Assembly (NCBI RefSeq): GCF_052115385.1
Contig: NZ_JBFRGP010000014.1
Span: 62,001 to 126,000, forward strand
Reading direction: 5' to 3'
Length of the DNA: 64,000 bases
Source: Dyella_D sp052115385
GTDB lineage: Bacteria > Pseudomonadota > Gammaproteobacteria > Xanthomonadales > Rhodanobacteraceae
Below, in pieces: positions 25,836 through 34,418 of this stretch. Below the pieces are notes generated by a model, which did no database searches, was not told where the DNA came from, and saw only the letters and a list, made by a program, of their open reading frames with translations. A program made the position numbers and the translations under genes. Numbering within the stretch: the first letter of the stretch is position 1; the number at the start of each line of letters is the position of its first letter.

Positions 25836-27352
25836 GCACCCGATTGTTGCATTCCCTGGCCCTGTTCGCCGCCGCCCTGCTTCCGCTCAGCGCTGGCGCG
25901 GCAGACACCGAGAAACCGGACGTCGTGCTGCACGGCGACCTCAACGGCAAGGACCACCAGACCTACCGCACGCTGCCCTTCGACGTGCCGGCCGGCGTCA
26001 CCCGCATCACCGTGCAGTTCGACTACAGCGGCCGCGAGGAAAAGACCGCGGTGGACCTCGGCCTGCTCGGTCCGGACGGCTTCCGCGGGCAGGATGGCTT
26101 CCGCGGCTGGAGCGGCGGCACCAAGAAGCTGTTCACCATCTCGGCCACCGACGCCACGCCGTCCTACCTGCCCGGCGCGATCCGCCCCGGCCGCTGGCAA
26201 CTGCTGCTTGGCATCCCGAATATCCGCAAGGACAGCCACAGCAACTACACCGCCAGTATCTGGTTCGGCCACGCCAACGACCCGGCCTGGGAGCCGGCGG
26301 TGCTCAATCCGCCGCTGCGCAAGGAAGCCGGCTGGTATCGCGGCGATCTGCACATGCACACCGCGCACAGCGACGGCGGCTGCAAGAACCAGAGCGGCGA
26401 ACGCGTACCCTGCCCGCTGTTCTTCACCGTCCAAGCCGCCGCGCAACGTGGGTTGGATTTCATCGCCATCACCGACCACAACACCGTGTCGCACGCCAAC
26501 GCGATGCGCGAACTGCAGCCCTACTTCGACAGGCTGCTGCTGATCCCCGGCCGCGAAGTAACGACCTTCACCGGCCACGCCAACCTGTTCGGCACCACCG
26601 CGTTGGTGGATTTCCGCGTGGGCAGCAAGGAAGTGCCGGACTGGAACGCGCTGCTGAAGGCGATCGCGCCGCTGCACGGCGTCATCTCGATCAACCACGC
26701 GATCCGCCCCAGCGGCGAGGTGTGCATGGGTTGCGGATGGACCGCCAAGCCGCCAGTGGATATGGGCATGGTGCAGGCGGTGGAAGCGGTCAACGGCAGC
26801 GACATCGGCACCCCTATCTCCGGCCTGCCGTTCTGGGAATCGCAGCTGGCCAAGGGTTATCGCCTGACCGCCATTGGTGGCAGCGACAACCACGAGGCGT
26901 TCCAGAACGAAGCGCGCATCGGCACCAATCCGACCGGCGTGCCGGCGACGGTGGTGTATGCGCAGGAGTTGTCGATGCCGGCCATCCTGGACGGCATCCG
27001 CGCGGGCCATGTATTCATCGATACGGAAGGCAGCCGCGACCGCCTGCTGGAATTGAGTGGCGAAGCGAATGGCACGAAGGCGACCATGGGCGATGCGCTG
27101 CGCGTACCGGCGAAAGCCACCGCTTCGTTCGACGTGCACATCGGTCACGCGAAGGGCACCAGCCTGGCCGTGCTGCTTGACGGCAAGCCGTTCGTGCCGG
27201 CCGTCGAAGCGCGGATCGACGCGGACGACCAGCACCGCAACTTCAGCTGGACCAGCGACGGCAAGCCGCACTGGCTGCGGGTGGAAGTGCGCGATGCGGC
27301 CGGCAAGGTGCTGCTGGTGGGTAATCCCATCTATCTCAATTCAACCCGCTGA
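25832..27352 (+). CDS. Secreted PHP-domain metallohydrolase (CehA/McbA type)
   Basis: A 506-residue protein with a signal peptide ending SAGA (about residue 23). An N-terminal beta-rich domain (about 25-160) is followed by a PHP domain. Its metal-ligand motifs are GDLHMHTAHSD (H174, H176), ITDHNT (D215, H216), GREV with E242, TGHANLFG (H249), INHA (H289) and GGSDNH (D352, H354). A C-terminal beta domain (about 395-506) completes it. CehA/McbA relatives hydrolyse esters or carbamates, and other PHP proteins are phosphoesterases; the substrate here is unknown. The four-base overlap with the PI-PLC-like gene indicates joint translation, so I infer sequential hydrolysis of one extracellular substrate. 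Confidence 0.8.
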   Translation: MSTRLLHSLALFAAALLPLSAGAADTEKPDVVLHGDLNGKDHQTYRTLPFDVPAGVTRITVQFDYSGREEKTAVDLGLLGPDGFRGQDGFRGWSGGTKKLFTISATDATPSYLPGAIRPGRWQLLLGIPNIRKDSHSNYTASIWFGHANDPAWEPAVLNPPLRKEAGWYRGDLHMHTAHSDGGCKNQSGERVPCPLFFTVQAAAQRGLDFIAITDHNTVSHANAMRELQPYFDRLLLIPGREVTTFTGHANLFGTTALVDFRVGSKEVPDWNALLKAIAPLHGVISINHAIRPSGEVCMGCGWTAKPPVDMGMVQAVEAVNGSDIGTPISGLPFWESQLAKGYRLTAIGGSDNHEAFQNEARIGTNPTGVPATVVYAQELSMPAILDGIRAGHVFIDTEGSRDRLLELSGEANGTKATMGDALRVPAKATASFDVHIGHAKGTSLAVLLDGKPFVPAVEARIDADDQHRNFSWTSDGKPHWLRVEVRDAAGKVLLVGNPIYLNSTR

Positions 27353-27378
27353 AGGCAGGGCGCTCAGCTCGTTCCCGC

Positions 27379-27741
27379 TCAGCCTGTTCCAGGCTTGCGC
27401 CGCACCAGCGGCGTGATCTTGCCCAGGCGGCACCAGTGGGGCAGCGGCGAGGTCAGCTGGGTGTCCAGGAGCTCTTGCCCGGGCTTGTCGTCCGCGGCGA
27501 GCTTGTCCAGGTCGGCCGTGAGGTCCAGCACGACGAGGACGCGGCCCAGCGTAGCCATGCTCGAGGTGGCATGGCCATCTTCGAGCTTGGCCAGCGTCGG
27601 CACGCTGACGCCGACGCGCCTGGCCATCGCTACCTGGGTGATGCGCCGCAGCCGGCGCGCGACACGCAGTCGTTCGCCGAGCTCCTTGAGCGCCTGTTTG
27701 GCTGCCGGATGGCAAGGTACGTTGCGGATGCTCATGCCCAT
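27379..27741 (-). CDS. Orphan HipB-like helix-turn-helix antitoxin/regulator
   Basis: About 120 residues. An XRE helix-turn-helix covers residues about 20-75 (ERLRVARRLRRITQVAMARR then VGVSVPTLAKLEDG). It is clearly paralogous to the HipB at 29111-29455, sharing the VGVSVPTLAKLEDG and ADLDKLAADDK stretches, but has a longer basic C-terminus. It lies downstream of hipA on the same strand with its own 100-bp upstream region. The start could be ATG 27741 or ATG 27735; a GGGA lies upstream of the first. No second hipA follows, so it is an orphan copy. It could be a back-up antitoxin, a regulator or a duplication remnant. Confidence 0.75.
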   Translation of the reverse strand: MGMSIRNVPCHPAAKQALKELGERLRVARRLRRITQVAMARRVGVSVPTLAKLEDGHATSSMATLGRVLVVLDLTADLDKLAADDKPGQELLDTQLTSPLPHWCRLGKITPLVRRKPGTG

Positions 27742-27848
27742 CAAGTTCCCTTCGATGCGGCCTCAACGCAATTTGTTTTTCGAACTTTGAGAGTTATCCG
27801 TCCTGGCAAACTCCAGATCCGTGGATAGGCGCCATGACGGTGCTCTCG

Positions 27849-29114
27849 CTAACGGGCCGCGTCGATCACAGTCGACATGCGCGCGATCTCGCCGCGGGTG
27901 GCACCGGCGTGGCGGGCGACCTCGGGCCAGGCTGCTACTGCCTCGCGCACCTCGCGCTCAATCGTCGCGAGCCGCTTCCCGGGCACGCGATAGAACTCCG
28001 CGCTGTGCTTCCACAGCGTGCTGTCCGGCGTCGGATCGACTTCGTCGATGGCCAGGACGTGGGCGTCCTTCTCAGGATTAGGATTGATGTCGAAGGCCGG
28101 CGAAAGGCGCCAGCCATTGCCCTCGCGCAGGAAGCCGTGATTGCGCAGGTGATCGTTCCGATTCCCGATGAGGATCGTAAACAGCACGCGCCGGTAGAGC
28201 TGCTCGAGATCGGCGCCGATGCGATGGGCGACGCCGTTGTTCTCGATGGCCTGCACGATGTCGAGATACGACGCGCCCTCGCTATCCTCGCTATCCTCGC
28301 GATCCGTCAGCGTCAGCGCGGAGGCGTAGGCACGGCGCGTGGCAGCGTGCCGATCGAAGCGGCGGACCAGATAGGTGTGGCCGCGCTCCGAAAACCGCAT
28401 GACCCGCGCCTCGGGCATGTCGACACCCGCCGCGCAGGCCAGCCGATAGGCAATGAATTCCCACAGGCCGATGTCCTGGCGATCGTTGTTCGAAGGAAAC
28501 TTTGCCAACCATAGCGAACCATCGACATCGCGGATGGAAGCCTTCGGGCGTGCACCGCCGAGGCCCGAGCCGGGGGCAGCGAGATGCAGCAGCCACTCGA
28601 TGCGCTCCGGCGTGTCGTCGTCGTCATTGCGCTCGACTTCCGCGGTGATCGCTTCGAGCTCGCGCAGGTCGGTCATCGGTGGTGCCTGCAGGCGATCGTT
28701 ATCCACGAACTGTTGCTGGTCCGGGCTGAAGAGCCGCAAGGCGCCCATGCGGGTTTCGTCGCTGACACCAGCCAGGTAATCCCAATCGCTCAGCGGACGC
28801 GGTGCTTCTGCGCGCTGGCGCGCGCGGATCCGTTCGCGCCGCTCGATCAGCATGCAGCCCCAACGATCGGGCGATGCATCCTGGAACGCGGGAGCCAGCC
28901 GATGGGCCCCGGCACGCGCGTAGAGGCGGCCCGGACCGACGATGAGTTGATGATCCAGATCGAACGGACCGATATCGCCCGTCCCCGCGATCCAATCTTC
29001 CGCGTACTCGAAATCGATGACCTGGCGGCCGCGATTGATGCTCCGCTGCAGGTGCCCGACCAGCGCGCTGCCGCCGAGGGTGGCGTCGTCGAGGCGGACA
29101 TCCAGCTCGTTCAC
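27849..29114 (-). CDS. hipA: HipA-family serine/threonine kinase toxin
   Basis: A 421-residue HipA-type kinase. The N-terminal subdomain includes the LVGHLQRSINRGRQVIDFEY pattern and the SPDRWG motif in FQDASPDRWGCMLIERRER. The kinase core has the P-loop-like GLGGARPKASI (conserved substrate/ATP loop), the LAKFPS lysine, the catalytic-loop IGNRNDHLRNHGF and the metal-binding segment SPAFDINPNP. These match HipA kinases that phosphorylate tRNA synthetases and cause growth arrest. Translation starts at a GTG overlapping the hipB stop (GTGA), so antitoxin and toxin are coupled. A second hipB-like gene follows it 107 bp downstream. The specific target is not predictable. Confidence 0.92.
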   Translation of the reverse strand: MNELDVRLDDATLGGSALVGHLQRSINRGRQVIDFEYAEDWIAGTGDIGPFDLDHQLIVGPGRLYARAGAHRLAPAFQDASPDRWGCMLIERRERIRARQRAEAPRPLSDWDYLAGVSDETRMGALRLFSPDQQQFVDNDRLQAPPMTDLRELEAITAEVERNDDDDTPERIEWLLHLAAPGSGLGGARPKASIRDVDGSLWLAKFPSNNDRQDIGLWEFIAYRLACAAGVDMPEARVMRFSERGHTYLVRRFDRHAATRRAYASALTLTDREDSEDSEGASYLDIVQAIENNGVAHRIGADLEQLYRRVLFTILIGNRNDHLRNHGFLREGNGWRLSPAFDINPNPEKDAHVLAIDEVDPTPDSTLWKHSAEFYRVPGKRLATIEREVREAVAAWPEVARHAGATRGEIARMSTVIDAAR

Positions 29115-29455
29115 GGCTTGCTCCGCACCGGGGCGGTGGAGGCCGAGCGCCGGCCGCTGGGCCGCGGCGGCGCGAGCAGGGCGTCCTGCAGTTCGCGGCC
29201 GAGCTTGTCGTCGGCCGCCAGCTTGTCCAGATCGGCCGCCAGGCTGAGCACGGCAAGGACCCGGAACATGGTGGCGAGGCTGATCGTCGGGTCGCCGTCC
29301 TCGAGCTTGGCCAGCGTGGGAACGCTGACGCCCACGCGTTCGGCCATCACCGCCTGGGTCATTTTCCGGCGCAGGCGCGCGGCGCGCAGGCGCTCGCCGA
29401 GCGCCTTGATCGCGCGCTGGGCGGCTGGATGGCTGGGGGGAGTTCGCTTGGCCAT
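29111..29455 (-). CDS. hipB: HipB-type antitoxin / autorepressor
   Basis: A 114-residue XRE-family protein with a helix-turn-helix at about 18-72 (ERLRAARLRRKMTQAVMAER then VGVSVPTLAKLEDG), a short linker ADLDKLAADDKLG and an Arg/Pro/Ser-rich tail. It directly precedes and overlaps hipA, the standard antitoxin-toxin order. The upstream region contains a 36-bp AT-rich imperfect palindrome (29461-29496), a likely HipB autoregulatory operator overlapping the promoter. It is paralogous to the orphan HipB at 27379-27741. Confidence 0.9.
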   Translation of the reverse strand: MAKRTPPSHPAAQRAIKALGERLRAARLRRKMTQAVMAERVGVSVPTLAKLEDGDPTISLATMFRVLAVLSLAADLDKLAADDKLGRELQDALLAPPRPSGRRSASTAPVRSKP

Positions 29456-29460
29456 GCCAA

Positions 29461-29496
29461 TTAAATTACATTCAAAGGCCTTTCAATACAATTTAA
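29461..29496. promoter_or_regulatory. Candidate HipB operator, 36-bp palindrome
   Basis: The 36-bp stretch is an imperfect palindrome centred on GGCC (29478/29479), with 15 of 18 half-site positions matching. It is AT-rich at both ends (TTAAATT at one, AATTTAA at the other), in contrast to the GC-rich surroundings. It starts 6 bp upstream of the hipB ATG, placing it over the promoter, where HipB-HipA complexes usually bind. Confidence 0.65.
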
Positions 29497-29567
29497 TTTT
29501 GTATTTCCATGCTCGATTGTTCAGATTCAAGCCAGCTCTTCGGCCGCGGCCCTGGCGATTCCACCGC

Positions 29568-30371
29568 TCACCCGAACACCACCACGCTCTGCCGGCTCAA
29601 TGCCACCGCCTCCCCCTCCGGACTCCACAGCGTGGCGCTCTGGTTGAGATAGCCGCCGTGCCCTGCGGTGACTTCGGTGTCCATCAGCCACAGGCCTTCG
29701 CGGGCCGGACCGAAGTCGTCGGTCAGCAGTTCCAGGGTCCAGGTGAGTGAGCTGGCCATGGTCGGCTGCTTCAGCATGGACAGCCCTGGTGTGGGGACGA
29801 TGTCGGCATAGCCGATGATCTGCGCTTCGCCCAGCGCACCGGGGCCCGCATAGGGTTCGTCGCGAAAGCCGACGTAGATGCCGGTCCTCGGTTCCTCCCT
29901 GCCTTGAAAGATCGACACGCCACCGAGCCAGCGTGTCGCCACGTGCTGGGTAAAGGCCGGCGCGATGCCCTCGACATAGACGAAAGGCTTGGCGGCTTCC
30001 ACCGGCGGCAGCTCTGGCCGCGGCGGTTTGATCTCCAGCACCGACGAGCGCGACTCACCGAAGACGCCCATCACCAGGCAGGCGGTCTGCCCCTGGGCGA
30101 GGATGCGCGCCTCCACTTGCGTCACCGATTTGCCACGGCGCAACACGCTCGCCTCCACCCGCACCGGCCCCGGCGCAACCGGCGCGATAAAGCTGGTCTG
30201 CAACACGCGCAAGGGCACGCCCGGCGGCACCAGGTCGCGCATCGCGCGCACCACCAGCGCCGCCTGCAGGCCACCGAAGATGGTGCGGCCCTGGGCCCAG
30301 CTCTCGGGCGCGTCGGCGATCCAGCCGCCATCGTGCGGACGAACGGTGGCGAGCACTTGCGAATACAGCAT
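29568..30371 (-). CDS. Acyl-CoA thioesterase (TesB-like double hotdog)
   Basis: A 267-residue protein from the ATG at 30371, which has GGAG 8 nt upstream. It has two hotdog-like halves. The first includes GRTIFGGLQAALVVRAM, resembling the FGGQVAAQ pattern of TesB proteins, and LRVLQTSFIAPV. The second includes LTWTLELLTDDFG, GLWLMDTEVTAGHGGYLNQS and the terminal ALSRQSVVVFG. The predicted activity is hydrolysis of acyl-CoA thioesters in the cytoplasm. It is a single gene divergent from the beta-helix gene. The 250-bp region to its right shows no clear feature beyond the SD. Confidence 0.82.
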   Translation of the reverse strand: MLYSQVLATVRPHDGGWIADAPESWAQGRTIFGGLQAALVVRAMRDLVPPGVPLRVLQTSFIAPVAPGPVRVEASVLRRGKSVTQVEARILAQGQTACLVMGVFGESRSSVLEIKPPRPELPPVEAAKPFVYVEGIAPAFTQHVATRWLGGVSIFQGREEPRTGIYVGFRDEPYAGPGALGEAQIIGYADIVPTPGLSMLKQPTMASSLTWTLELLTDDFGPAREGLWLMDTEVTAGHGGYLNQSATLWSPEGEAVALSRQSVVVFG

Positions 30372-30625
30372 GTCGGTTCTCCAGGAGGTCATCAAAACCA
30401 TGCGTCGTCGATCGGCGATTCAGCGAAATGCTCCGGACAGTATCGAGAAATCGTGATGCCTTCGATGCTTCGCGAAATCTCCCGCATCCCAGCACATGAC
30501 GAAGCCATACACCCGCAGTACTACTGCGCGGCCTTGCGCAGCGAGCTGCGCTTTTCCGGCGCCAGGCAAGCTCAGTTCCGCTGGCTTTCTCGACCGTACA
30601 TCCACTCCACTCGATCAACGGTGCC

Positions 30626-31606
30626 ATGATGTTCACACGACAAAGCAACCCGACGCCTGGCTTTATCCCGCTGCTCGCCGCACTGGTACTGGCGCTTGGC
30701 AGCGGCAGTTCGAGCGCCAGATCCGCCGCCACGAAACACAGCCTGCTGCCCGCCCTGAGCATGGGCTGCGGCGATTATGTTTCGTGCGGCTTTCCCAGCG
30801 CCGTCAATACCGGCGTGCTGAAAGGCACCACGCTCAAGCCCATGTCCGGCGGCGCCGACGGCATCAACATCACCCAGGACGGCACCGTCATCGATGGCGC
30901 CGATATCACCGGCTGGATCAACGTCAGCGCCAATAATGTCACGATCAGGAATTCGCGGATCAGCACCACCGGCTATTGGGGCATCATGCTGGCCGAGGGT
31001 TATTCGGGATTGAAAGTGCTTAACTGCACCATCGTCGGCGTGGTCGGACAAGGCGCCGACAATGGCGGCGAAGACTACGGCATCGCGAACTATGGCGGCC
31101 CCGATGTCGAGATCGCCTACAACGACATCTCCGAGTTTGCGCACAACTTCGCCGGCAGCAATGGCTACGTGCACGACAACTACATGCACGACATGCAGGC
31201 TTTCATCTACGGAACGGGCACGGACTACGCGCACCTCGAAGATGTATACGATGGCGGCAACGACACGCGTCCGCTGATCCTGCGCCACAACACCTTTCTC
31301 GACCAGGTCACCGGCGACCGCGGCGAAACCGCGGCGGTCTACGCGACTGACGATTTCGGCCCCTTGAGCAACGTCACCATCGACAACAACTGGATGGCCG
31401 GCGGCGCCTATGCGCTGTATGCGGGAAGCCGCACCGGGAATTCCACCAACATCCACGTCACCAATAACTACTTCTCGACGGTGTATTTCGCGAACAGCGG
31501 CTTCTACGGGCCATTGGGCGCGTACGATCCCCAAGGCTCGGGGAATGTCTTCAGCACCAATGTATTTGCCGATGGCCCGAATGCGGGACAGCTCATCACG
31601 CCTTGA
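30626..31606 (+). CDS. Secreted right-handed beta-helix protein
   Basis: A 326-residue protein with an N-terminal hydrophobic signal (FIPLLAALVLALGSGSSSA). The body is made of repeated short beta strands with Asn ladders (NNVTIRNSRIS, YSGLKVLNCTIVG, PDVEIAYNDIS, NGYVHDNYMHD, LILRHNTFLD, SNVTIDNNWM, TNIHVTNNYF). This is typical of parallel beta-helix (PbH1) proteins such as polysaccharide lyases or glycan-binding proteins. I cannot identify catalytic residues or name a substrate. Two ATGs (30626, 30629) are possible starts and neither has a clear SD. It is convergent with comF, about 28 bp apart, without a clear terminator. Confidence 0.75.
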   Translation: MMFTRQSNPTPGFIPLLAALVLALGSGSSSARSAATKHSLLPALSMGCGDYVSCGFPSAVNTGVLKGTTLKPMSGGADGINITQDGTVIDGADITGWINVSANNVTIRNSRISTTGYWGIMLAEGYSGLKVLNCTIVGVVGQGADNGGEDYGIANYGGPDVEIAYNDISEFAHNFAGSNGYVHDNYMHDMQAFIYGTGTDYAHLEDVYDGGNDTRPLILRHNTFLDQVTGDRGETAAVYATDDFGPLSNVTIDNNWMAGGAYALYAGSRTGNSTNIHVTNNYFSTVYFANSGFYGPLGAYDPQGSGNVFSTNVFADGPNAGQLITP

Positions 31607-31634
31607 GCGGACCGTGTGAGTCGCACCAGTGATG

Positions 31635-32348
31635 TCAGTGCATGGGCGCTCGTGCCAGCGCCCATGCATCGACCCGCTGCACGCCCGCACGCTTGAGCAG
31701 GCGTGCGCATTCGGCCATCGTGGCGCCAGTGGTCATGACATCGTCGAACAGCGCGATGTGGTCGGGCAGCACAGCATTCTCGCGCACGGCGAATGCGCCA
31801 CGCACATTGCGGCGGCGGGCGGTGCGATCGAGTTCGGTCTGCGCAGAGGTGTCGCGGGTGCGGACAAGCACGTCCTGCCCCAGGGGGATACCCAGCATCG
31901 CAGCCAGCGGCCGGGCCAGTTCCAGCGCCTGGTTATAGCCGCGCTGGCGCAAGCGGGCGCGATGCAATGGCACCGGCACCAACAACGCGGGAAGTTCAAC
32001 CGGGGCGGGTTCCTCACGCCATAACGCGGCCAGGGTGCGCCCCGCGGCAAGGTCGTCGCCGAACTTGAAGCGCGTCTCCAGCCGGTCCAGCGGCCAGCCA
32101 TAGCGGAACGGTGCCCATGCGCCATCCCACGGCGGCTCACGGCGCAGGCATTGCCCGCACATCGCCGCGGCGATCGGCAGCGGCAAGGCGCAACGCGCGC
32201 AGCATGGACCGTTGCGCGGCAGCTCTTTCGCGCATGGCGCGCACAAATCCATGCCATCGACGCCCGGCGCGCCGCAAAGCATGCAGCGCCAGGACAGCAA
32301 AGCGGCATGTAAGAGCGCAAACGCTCGATGAAGAGGCGGAAGCGGCAT
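31635..32348 (-). CDS. comF: ComF-family phosphoribosyltransferase-like protein
   Basis: A 237-residue protein. The N-terminal part has the double zinc-ribbon cysteines (CMLCG, CAPC, CCARC, MCGQC). The C-terminal PRTase-like domain contains LVPVPLHRARLRQRGYNQA and the PRPP-loop DDVMTTGAT. ComF/GntX proteins support DNA uptake or gluconate use; in Xanthomonadales this gene commonly lies beside bioB. Here a three-gene block (32617-35143) separates them. The start at 32348 is the first ATG of the frame. Confidence 0.9.
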   Translation of the reverse strand: MPLPPLHRAFALLHAALLSWRCMLCGAPGVDGMDLCAPCAKELPRNGPCCARCALPLPIAAAMCGQCLRREPPWDGAWAPFRYGWPLDRLETRFKFGDDLAAGRTLAALWREEPAPVELPALLVPVPLHRARLRQRGYNQALELARPLAAMLGIPLGQDVLVRTRDTSAQTELDRTARRRNVRGAFAVRENAVLPDHIALFDDVMTTGATMAECARLLKRAGVQRVDAWALARAPMH

Positions 32349-32467
32349 AAGGCATGCGGCAAATGGTTAAGCATTGCTCATCCGCCGGGTCCCGCAGGAG
32401 AGCCTTGGCTCACATTTCAGACTCTCCTGATAGATACCGTGAGCAGCCTTACCTTCGACCGATCTGA

Positions 32468-32491
32468 TAGGAAAAATCCAGTTCTTTCCTA
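32468..32491. promoter_or_regulatory. Inverted repeat upstream of the metalloprotease gene
   Basis: TAGGAAA (32468-32474) and TTTCCTA (32485-32491) form a perfect 7-bp inverted repeat with a 10-nt spacer, so the half-sites are about 17 bp apart centre to centre. It lies about 125 bp before the metalloprotease GTG. It could be a regulator site; the protein is unknown. The remaining gap 32349-32616 shows no gene. Confidence 0.4.
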
Positions 32492-32616
32492 CCGCTTCGC
32501 ACGGCTAGGCTCGCCGCACTTCGAAGCATCCGAAGTCGCGTTCGTACCTCGCCGGGCAGGTCGTAGACCCTGCCGCCAGAGCCGAGTGCGCCACTGTGAA
32601 TTGATGGGAGACGGCA

Positions 32617-34404
32617 GTGTTCTTCAATAGTCGGCGCGTGAAGCGCTGGATGATCGCCGCCATGGGCATGCTGGCGCTGACCATGGCTTTATCCGCAATT
32701 GCTCAAACAGCTTCACTCGCACCCAATCAGCTCGGCAGCGGCCAGCTGCCCTCTGGCTACAGCCGGATAACGTTTACCCTGGCAAACGGGAATTGGACCG
32801 GCGCCATCCATCTTCCTGCCAAGCCCCGCAATGGCGATCAGGTGGAGATCATCAGTACCGCGCTGTATCCCAGCAGCCTGAGCAACTTCCGCACCGACCT
32901 GCCCATCAAGAGCCTCGATATCCGCAACGGCGACCGCTTTCTCCTCACCTACCTGTCCGGCGCTGACGCGTGGACGATTTCAGGCAGCGGCATAGCCTAT
33001 CTGTCGCCCAACGACAGCGGCGCCGACATGTCGGGCAAGTCAAAACGCATCACCGTCTACACCATGGCGGATGCGAACTGGCTGCGCCTGCCCATTCTGC
33101 CGAGCCACGCCAACGATGGCGACCTCCTGCTCGTGCGCTCCCGTGCAACCTATACCGCATCGATCGATTCGAGCCGCACGATGTATGCCTCCACCATGAG
33201 GCTGGCAACGGGCGATTCCTACGCATTCAAATACCTGAGCGCATTCGGCAAGTGGGTGTTGATCGACGCGACCACGCGGCAGGTCAACGCAAGGACCGAC
33301 ATTCCCACACCGGCCACCGCCAGAACTTCCATGCAGCTGTACGACGGCAGCTGGGTAGGCAGCGTCCGCCTGCCGGCGCAGGCCGGCGACCGCGACCGGA
33401 TACGCATTTCGTCAACGGCCACCTGGAACTCAAGAATCGAGAACAGCGGCAATGCGCCGACCGAGCCCATGCAGCTCAAGCGCGGGCAGGCGTATGAGTT
33501 CATGTACGTCAAAGAGCGCCAGCGCTGGGTCAGCACGAGCGCACCGGATACCTACTATCTGGCCAGGAACCTCCCGAACGGCGTGGTTCCCTCGCTCACT
33601 ACGCCGCGCACTTTCATCGACGTCGGCGATGCCAACTTCTGGTGGTATCTGTCGCTGCCCGATCAGCAGGCGCCCGGTACCCGCGTGGTGGTTCGGACCA
33701 GTGCGCAGTATGGATTCCAGGTGATCGGCAGCGGCATTCGCCATGCCATGAGCACCGGCGAGATGACCGCCTTCGTGGTGGATGGCTCGCGCAAGTGGAA
33801 GCGCGAAACGGTGACGATCGACCTGCTGCTCCTGTACAGCGATAAAGCGGCGGCGAAGTTCGGCGAGAGCGCCATGCGCGCGCACCTGCTGGAGAGCTTT
33901 GCCCTGACCAACGAAGCTCTCGAAAACTCAGGCGCCAACTTCCGCTTCCGGGCCAAGTCGATCCGGAAGATCGAAGCCTCCAGCAGCTGGAAAGACCTTG
34001 GAGGTCCGCTGCGCGACCTGAGGGATCACCCCCGGGCCCAGGCCTGGCGCAACGAGCTGCGCGCGGACGGCATCTACTACGTCGGCACCGAAGAGGGCTG
34101 CGGCCTGGCCTGGATCCACAGCAGCGCCGACTACATGGTCGCGACCGGATCCACCAACTGCGGAACGACGGTCATGCGGCATGAGCTGGGCCACAACATG
34201 GGCCTCGCTCATGGCGGCGAGAGCAGTTCGTATAACCAGGGCGACGTGCGCTTCGGCACGATCATGGCCGGCAACGGGATTCCGTTCTACGCCACGCCGG
34301 ACCGCTACGACCCCGCAACTGGCATTCCGCTGGGTACGCCCGACCGGATCGACGCCACGCGCGCCATGAACGAATTCTCCAAGCAAGTAGCCAACTACCG
34401 GTAA
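32617..34404 (+). CDS. Secreted zinc metalloprotease (metzincin) with four N-terminal beta repeats
   Basis: A 595-residue secreted protein. GTG at 32617 has GGGAG 6 nt upstream and gives a signal peptide ending SAIAQ (about residue 30). Four diverged repeats of about 70 residues follow at roughly 50-122, 144-216, 237-307 and 331-396. Each runs from an ANW/SW/NFW motif through RLP/SLP and a GD(Q/L/R) turn to a closing aromatic KW/RW/AW. The protease domain (about 398-595) holds HELGHNMGLAHG (H522, E523, H526, H532) and a Met-turn GTIMAGN (M550), which is the metzincin pattern. Cysteines flank the active site (EEGCGLAW and STNCGT). I do not recognise the repeat domain; it could be a prodomain, a targeting module or a substrate-binding array. 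A small secreted protein gene follows 14 nt later. Confidence 0.85.
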   Translation: MFFNSRRVKRWMIAAMGMLALTMALSAIAQTASLAPNQLGSGQLPSGYSRITFTLANGNWTGAIHLPAKPRNGDQVEIISTALYPSSLSNFRTDLPIKSLDIRNGDRFLLTYLSGADAWTISGSGIAYLSPNDSGADMSGKSKRITVYTMADANWLRLPILPSHANDGDLLLVRSRATYTASIDSSRTMYASTMRLATGDSYAFKYLSAFGKWVLIDATTRQVNARTDIPTPATARTSMQLYDGSWVGSVRLPAQAGDRDRIRISSTATWNSRIENSGNAPTEPMQLKRGQAYEFMYVKERQRWVSTSAPDTYYLARNLPNGVVPSLTTPRTFIDVGDANFWWYLSLPDQQAPGTRVVVRTSAQYGFQVIGSGIRHAMSTGEMTAFVVDGSRKWKRETVTIDLLLLYSDKAAAKFGESAMRAHLLESFALTNEALENSGANFRFRAKSIRKIEASSSWKDLGGPLRDLRDHPRAQAWRNELRADGIYYVGTEEGCGLAWIHSSADYMVATGSTNCGTTVMRHELGHNMGLAHGGESSSYNQGDVRFGTIMAGNGIPFYATPDRYDPATGIPLGTPDRIDATRAMNEFSKQVANYR

Positions 34405-34418
34405 GGCAAGCGACGAAC

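Noticed and set aside
27834..28514. 226-residue plus-strand frame opposite hipA
   Set aside because: Antisense to the HipA kinase; no SD and no recognisable domain.
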